Below are positions 60,373 through 64,000 of a stretch of DNA of 64,000 nt, one piece after another. Numbering within the stretch: position 1 is the first letter of the stretch; each line of letters opens with the position of its first letter. The stretch covers positions 62,001 through 126,000 of the forward strand of contig NZ_SOHJ01000008.1 in NCBI RefSeq assembly GCF_004403185.1, given 5' to 3'. This DNA comes from Cryobacterium suzukii (GTDB lineage: Bacteria > Actinomycetota > Actinomycetes > Actinomycetales > Microbacteriaceae). The notes under the pieces are model-generated. The model did not search any database. It was not told where the DNA came from and saw only the letters and a list, made by a program, of their open reading frames with translations. Position numbers and translations under genes: made by a program.

Positions 60373-60796
60373 CGCTTCGGTGGGCCGCTGTCAACGGCGC
60401 GGCCGGCAGCAGCTCGGCCGCTTCGTGCCAGGTCTGCCGCAGCGGCTCCAGCAGCACGATGCACTCGCGCGTGCGGGCCGGGTCGCGGCTGGTGTTCGCG
60501 CTGACCATTGCGGTCGACACATAGGTATAGAGCGAGAAGAGTCCCTCGCCGCCGTCCCACGCCTCGACGATGAGCGACGTGCTCAACTCCGACACGATCG
60601 CCTGGGCGTGCAGCAGATTGTCTGACGCCATCTGCCAGTCCTGGCGCTGCTGGGCCGCTTCGGCGCGGTTCAAGTCGAGCAGCAGCCGGTCGTAGAGCAT
60701 CGTGAGCAGCCGAACCGGGGTAGCCGAGAGCACCGCGTCGCGGTTGTAGCGCGATCGCTGCGCGTTGGATCCTGCACTCATGGTCATCGTCATCAT
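60353..60796 (-). CDS. fliS: flagellin export chaperone FliS
   Basis: FliS binds the flagellin C-terminus and prevents premature assembly. The 147-residue protein has the four-helix pattern with LSATPVRLLTMLYDRLLLDLNRAEAAQ, HAQAIVSELSTSLIVEAWDGGEGLFSLYTYVSTAMVSAN and a Cys/Leu-rich last helix. Length is slightly above the usual 120-140. The ATG overlaps the fliD stop by four bases. Confidence 0.9.
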   Translation of the reverse strand: MMTMTMSAGSNAQRSRYNRDAVLSATPVRLLTMLYDRLLLDLNRAEAAQQRQDWQMASDNLLHAQAIVSELSTSLIVEAWDGGEGLFSLYTYVSTAMVSANTSRDPARTRECIVLLEPLRQTWHEAAELLPAAPLTAAHRSGELGIG

Positions 60797-62148
60797 TTCG
60801 AGGTTGAGCTGGTCAGGGCGCTCACCTGGGCACTAAGCCAGGCAGACTGAGCGTTCATGCTGCTCAGCTGCACTTCCATCGCGGCGTAGGTGCGTTCCAG
60901 GGTAGACCGGCGCGATGCCAGTCGGAGGTCCCAGCTGTCGATCTGGGTGCCGAGGCTCTTGACGAGGCTTTCCTGGCCGGTGATCTTGCCGGTGATCATG
61001 CCGTCGTACTTGTCGGACGCGTTCTCCGCCGCTGCCCCCACGCGCGCGGCGATCTCGGCCAGCACGCCCTTGACATAGTCGGGGTCCTCGGCCATCGCTG
61101 TTGCGAACTTGGTTGAATCAAATTCCAGCGTGCCACTCTTGGTGATGCTGATGCCAATGTCCGACGGCGACCTGCCGCCGACCGGGGCCGAGGCCGCGTT
61201 CAAAATGGACTGCTTCACGTCGCGCACGGTGCTGTCGCCGGTGAAGACCCCCGCCGACAGCACGGCCTTTCCGGTGGAATCCGTGCTGTTGACCACGGCG
61301 GATTTCGTTGAGATCAGGGCGAAGACCCCATTGAGCGCGCCCACCAGGTCAGAAGCGATAGTGCTCACCGCGGCATCGTTGCGGGTGACGCTCACGGTCA
61401 CCGGGTCGGTCGACACAGCGGATGCCGTCACCGAGACTCCGGGCAGCAGGTCACTGAAGGTGTTGGTCGCCGACGTGATCGTCTGCTGGGCGCCGGTATT
61501 GGCCCAGAGCCGCACCGAGGCATCCTGCGCTGTCTTGATCTCGGTCATCGTTGGATCGGTCGCCGGATCGGACGGGTCGAAAGTGAACGCGAATGCGCTG
61601 GAGACTCCGGTCGACGTCGCGGTGAATTGCAAGCGATAGAGGGCGTTGCCGCTGCTGTCCGTTCCGGCGGCCACCTTCACCGCTTTCACTCCGGCATCGG
61701 AGGCGTTCACTGCCGTAATGACGTCGTCGAGGCTCGACGACCCGGCAGAAATGACGGTGGCCACGCCCGATGCCGTGTTGGTGATGGAGAAGTTGGAGCC
61801 GGGCCAGACGGCTACCGCGCTCGAGACCGATACTTGGCCCTGAGCAAGCTTGTCGACGACAATGTCGATCTCACCGCCGGTAGCCGTTGCCCCGGCCGAA
61901 ACGGTGACGCCCGGGGAACTGCTCTTCGCCGAGTAGAGGTCAAGCGCGTCGGTAGCGGTCGCCTTTGCGGCGAGGGTGGCGAGTGAAGCGATCGAGGTGT
62001 TCAACCCCTGGAGCGCCGTCACCAGGGTGTTCGAGCTGGTAACCCTGGCCTTCAGCTGATTTTGCGGGCCGGCCTCAAGGGTCATCAGCGAGTTGATGAG
62101 CGACGTGGTGTCCAGGCCGCTGATCAGGCCATCGACTGCGAGAGACAT
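60793..62148 (-). CDS. fliD: flagellar cap protein FliD
   Basis: Filament-cap protein (451 residues) that guides flagellin insertion. N-terminal LAVDGLISGLDTTSLINSLMTLEAGPQNQLKARV is the FliD N domain and the C-terminal part (SPSDIGISITKSGTLEFDSTKFATAMAEDPDYVKGVLAEIA, GMITGKITGQESLVKSLGTQIDSWDLRLASRRSTLERTY in order) the FliD C domain. Start ATG follows GAAGG by seven bases. It lies between fliC and fliS. Confidence 0.93.
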   Translation of the reverse strand: MSLAVDGLISGLDTTSLINSLMTLEAGPQNQLKARVTSSNTLVTALQGLNTSIASLATLAAKATATDALDLYSAKSSSPGVTVSAGATATGGEIDIVVDKLAQGQVSVSSAVAVWPGSNFSITNTASGVATVISAGSSSLDDVITAVNASDAGVKAVKVAAGTDSSGNALYRLQFTATSTGVSSAFAFTFDPSDPATDPTMTEIKTAQDASVRLWANTGAQQTITSATNTFSDLLPGVSVTASAVSTDPVTVSVTRNDAAVSTIASDLVGALNGVFALISTKSAVVNSTDSTGKAVLSAGVFTGDSTVRDVKQSILNAASAPVGGRSPSDIGISITKSGTLEFDSTKFATAMAEDPDYVKGVLAEIAARVGAAAENASDKYDGMITGKITGQESLVKSLGTQIDSWDLRLASRRSTLERTYAAMEVQLSSMNAQSAWLSAQVSALTSSTSK

Positions 62149-62212
62149 AGAACGACCTTCTCTTAGTTTGTACTCTGGCAGACCGCAAGAAAGCGGATGC
62201 CCGTGCTGGTGT

Positions 62213-62261
62213 GAAAAAAGCCTGGGGGCTGCCGAGGCGCTTGTGCAGAACGCGCCTCGGC
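62213..62261 (-). terminator. stem-loop and U-tract after fliC
   Basis: Arms GCCGAGGCGC (62231-62240) and GCGCCTCGGC (62252-62261) form a 10-bp stem. Eleven bases beyond it on the minus strand comes TTTTTT (62218-62213). It lies 50 bases after the flagellin stop, so it ends fliC transcripts before fliD; the distance of the T-run makes it non-canonical. Confidence 0.6.
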
Positions 62262-62311
62262 CGCCACCAAGCTCAGATCAGGATCGATCTGGTCGAGCGG
62301 TTGAGCTGGTG

Positions 62312-63448
62312 TTACTGGAGGAGCTGCAGAACGCCCGAGTTGGACTGGTTGGCCTGCGCGAGCATGGCGGTACCGGCCTGCGACAGGATGTTCGCACGGG
62401 TGTACTTGACCATTTCCTCGGCCATGTCGGTGTCGCGAATACGCGATCCGGCAGCGGTGAGGTTCTCCTTGGAGACGGCCAGGTTCTTGATAACGCTCTC
62501 GAACCGGTTCTGGTTTGCACCGAGCTCGGCGCGAGCACTCGATACGGCCGTGATCTGCTTGTCGAGTGTAACGAGAGACGACGCGGCGCCACTTGCACTG
62601 GAGAAATCCAAGCCGCCGATCAGGCTCTGGGTTGCAGCCGCCCCACCAAGGACAGCAGTGGTTGTCGTTTCCGCAATCACTCCACCGCTGAGCGACTTGA
62701 TATTGAGCTTGCCTCCCTCATCCACAGAAGCAGTCAGAGCTTTGCTGAAGTTGGCATCACCATTCAATGCGGCTGCGGCCGTGGTCGCGGTATCTCCGGT
62801 AGTAACGCTGCCCGTCACAACGCTAACAACGTCGGCACCATTTGTAATGCTGAAGGTCAAGGCGCCGGTCGCGGTCGCAGCCCCGGCAAATGAGGTTCCG
62901 ACGTTGGTTGAGGCGAGCCCCCTGCCGATGACGGCAACGTTCGCCTTGCTCAAATCAACGGCAATCTGGCTGCTGGCGTCGCCATTTGCGCCCACCTGAA
63001 AGCTCAGCACCCCTGCAGAGTCCGGTGCGCCGTTGAGAAGTGCCGTTCCATTGAAGTTGGTAGATTCGCTAATCCGTGTCAGCTCATTGGTCAGCTGTCC
63101 AACCTCGGTCGTGATCGCGGTGCGTGATTCGGCATTGTTCGAGTCGTTACCGGCTTGCACAGCGAGGTCGCGCATGCGCTGCAGAATGGAAGTGACCTCG
63201 TTGAGCGAACCTTCAGCGGTTTGGATGACGCTGACGGCGTCCTGCGCGTTGCGGCTGGCGACCGTGAGGCCACCGACCTGCGACTTCAGGCCCTCGGAAA
63301 TGGTGAGCCCGGCTGCGTCATCCGCTGCACGGTTGATGCGAAGACCACTGGAGAGCTTCTCCAGCGACTTCGACAGGTCGTTCTGGGTTGTTGCGAGGTT
63401 GCGGTACGCGTTGTTCGCCGCAATGTTTGTGTTTACCTGCATGGCCAT
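62312..63448 (-). CDS. fliC: flagellin FliC
   Basis: Filament subunit, 378 residues, with the conserved N-terminal D0/D1 (QVNTNIAANNAYRNLATTQNDLSKSLEKLSSGLRINRAADDAAGLTIS in order) and C-terminal D1/D0 (AELGANQNRFESVIKNLAVSKENLTAAGSRIRDTDMAEEMV, ending SGVLQLLQ). The middle (about 170-290) is a variable, Ala/Thr-rich surface domain. The ATG follows GGAGG by seven bases. Its leader carries a FliA-type promoter and a CsrA-like stem-loop. Single flagellin gene in the window. Confidence 0.95.
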   Translation of the reverse strand: MAMQVNTNIAANNAYRNLATTQNDLSKSLEKLSSGLRINRAADDAAGLTISEGLKSQVGGLTVASRNAQDAVSVIQTAEGSLNEVTSILQRMRDLAVQAGNDSNNAESRTAITTEVGQLTNELTRISESTNFNGTALLNGAPDSAGVLSFQVGANGDASSQIAVDLSKANVAVIGRGLASTNVGTSFAGAATATGALTFSITNGADVVSVVTGSVTTGDTATTAAAALNGDANFSKALTASVDEGGKLNIKSLSGGVIAETTTTAVLGGAAATQSLIGGLDFSSASGAASSLVTLDKQITAVSSARAELGANQNRFESVIKNLAVSKENLTAAGSRIRDTDMAEEMVKYTRANILSQAGTAMLAQANQSNSGVLQLLQ

Positions 63449-63454
63449 GATGAA

Positions 63455-63496
63455 TCCTCCGTGATTGGGTCAAGTTCACCGGCCCATCCATGGGCC
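63455..63496 (-). promoter_or_regulatory. fliC leader: CsrA-like GGA stem-loop and GGA in the Shine-Dalgarno sequence
   Basis: In the mRNA, GGCCC-AUGGAU-GGGCC (63496-63481) forms a 5-bp stem showing GGA in its loop, and the ribosome site GGAGGA (63460-63455) holds two more GGA. This two-site layout is how CsrA represses flagellin in Bacillus. csrA is present at 38954-39265. Sites are seen; binding is inferred. Confidence 0.5.
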
Positions 63497-63507
63497 AGCA
63501 CCATGAG

Positions 63508-63534
63508 CTATCGGCCAGTTTCGAATGCGGGTTA
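63508..63534 (-). promoter_or_regulatory. FliA-type promoter of fliC (TAAC-N15-GCCGATAG)
   Basis: Minus strand TAAC (63534-63531), 15 bases, GCCGATAG (63515-63508). Compared with the flagellar consensus TAAA-N15-GCCGATAA, two bases differ. Expected start near 63501, giving a leader of about 53 bases. Confidence 0.7.
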
Positions 63535-63640
63535 GAAATCCGCGAAGACTGATCTGCTGCGCACTTCAACGCCCTCAACGGTTCGTTCCATGGGCCGGAC
63601 GATCCAACAGTTCAACTACCGACCGAGCGCTAGGGCAGAG

Positions 63641-64000
63641 TCAGGATGCGGCGCGGGAGGTATCGAGTTGCCGGTGCTCCTGCACGCTGTGGGTCAGACC
63701 GACGCTCGCCAGATCGGCGAGGCGGGCCAGGTAAGCGCTGCGTCGGGCCGGCGCTATGCGGGACTCCGGCTTGAACCCCGCCACGGTCTCGTCGGAGTAG
63801 TGCGTGACCAGCCCATCGCGCAACAGGCGAATCGCCTCCGCCCGCGTTTGCGACACGGCGGAGTGGGTGGTGCCGAGTTCAGCCGCGATGTCTTTGACGG
63901 AGCGATCGTCGAAATAGATCTGTTCGACGATGGCACGCATTTTGTCGGGCAGGGCGCCGACGGCTGCACGCAGGTAGACCAGGCGTTCGGTGGAGAGTAG
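63641..64000 (-). CDS. fliA: FliA/WhiG-type flagellar sigma factor, C-terminal part (5' end outside window)
   Basis: About 119 C-terminal residues are visible. They contain a sigma-70 region 3/4 transition (LLSTERLVYLRAAVGALPDKMRAIVEQIYFDDRS) and region 4.2 helix-turn-helix VKDIAAELGTTHSAVSQTRAEAIRLLRDGL, the pattern of alternative flagellar/sporulation sigma factors (SigD, WhiG). A C-terminal tail of about 40 residues follows. It is upstream of fliC on the same strand, and fits the promoters at 47407, 59903 and 63508. The name is inferred from context. Confidence 0.85.
   Translation of the reverse strand, partial: LLSTERLVYLRAAVGALPDKMRAIVEQIYFDDRSVKDIAAELGTTHSAVSQTRAEAIRLLRDGLVTHYSDETVAGFKPESRIAPARRSAYLARLADLASVGLTHSVQEHRQLDTSRAAS

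Overview
The window is high-GC actinobacterial chromosome, most likely from a motile, pigmented member of the Microbacteriaceae (Cryobacterium-like; this is an inference). Supporting signs are the mraZ/rsmH/ftsL division and cell-wall cluster, a class II DAHP synthase, an Rv2175c/PASTA-kinase pair, a GarA/OdhI-FtsR locus, a C50-type carotenoid operon (crtE-B-I-Ye-Yf-Eb with idi and a MarR regulator), and a MurE whose usual DAP-selecting motif is altered. No rRNA, tRNA, IS element, phage or CRISPR array was recognised.

Layout. 1-9.6 kb (minus strand): dcw cluster mraZ-rsmH-ftsL-pbpB-murE-murF-mraY-murD (murD runs off the left edge), preceded by a DUF3040 membrane protein. 9.7-20.2 kb: polyprenyl diphosphate synthase, Rv2175c-like DNA-binding protein, a LysM/lysozyme-like secreted protein, PknL-like kinase with four PASTA repeats, aroG, plsC, ROK glucokinase and fadD; as I recall it, this order largely matches the Rv2173-Rv2187 neighbourhood of Mycobacterium. 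20.2-21.7 kb: an orphan secreted protein. 21.8-28.0 kb: peptide deformylase, a MinD-like ATPase, pyruvate carboxylase and a ParA-like ATPase. 28.2-32.8 kb (minus): MerR, FtsR, GarA-like FHA protein, CDP-alcohol phosphatidyltransferase, NUDIX, apt and a MarR regulator. 32.9-38.5 kb (plus): a tightly overlapping carotenoid operon making C40 to C50 pigments, then an Hsp15-like S4 protein.

38.9-64.0 kb (minus): an almost unbroken flagellar cluster. From the right edge it reads: a FliA-type sigma factor (partial), fliC, fliD, fliS, a FliT-position gene, flgB-flgC-fliE-F-G-H-I-J, an NlpC/P60 hydrolase, fliK, flgD, flgE, a decayed DUF559 gene, flbD, motA, motB, fliM, fliN, fliO-P-Q-R, flhB, flhA, a degenerate flhF and csrA. 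Many neighbours overlap by 1-4 bases (ATGA, TGATG, TAGTG), which indicates translational coupling.

Regulatory reading. Three flagellar promoters share TAAC/TTAC-N15-GCCGATAG/GTCGATAG, fitting the FliA-type sigma factor encoded at the right edge. The flagellin leader has a stem-loop showing GGA plus a GGA-containing Shine-Dalgarno sequence, the arrangement expected for CsrA repression. A 13-bp inverted repeat between the MarR gene and idi is a likely operator for carotenoid control. Several genes start directly six bases after a TANNNT -10 box, so leaderless mRNAs look common.
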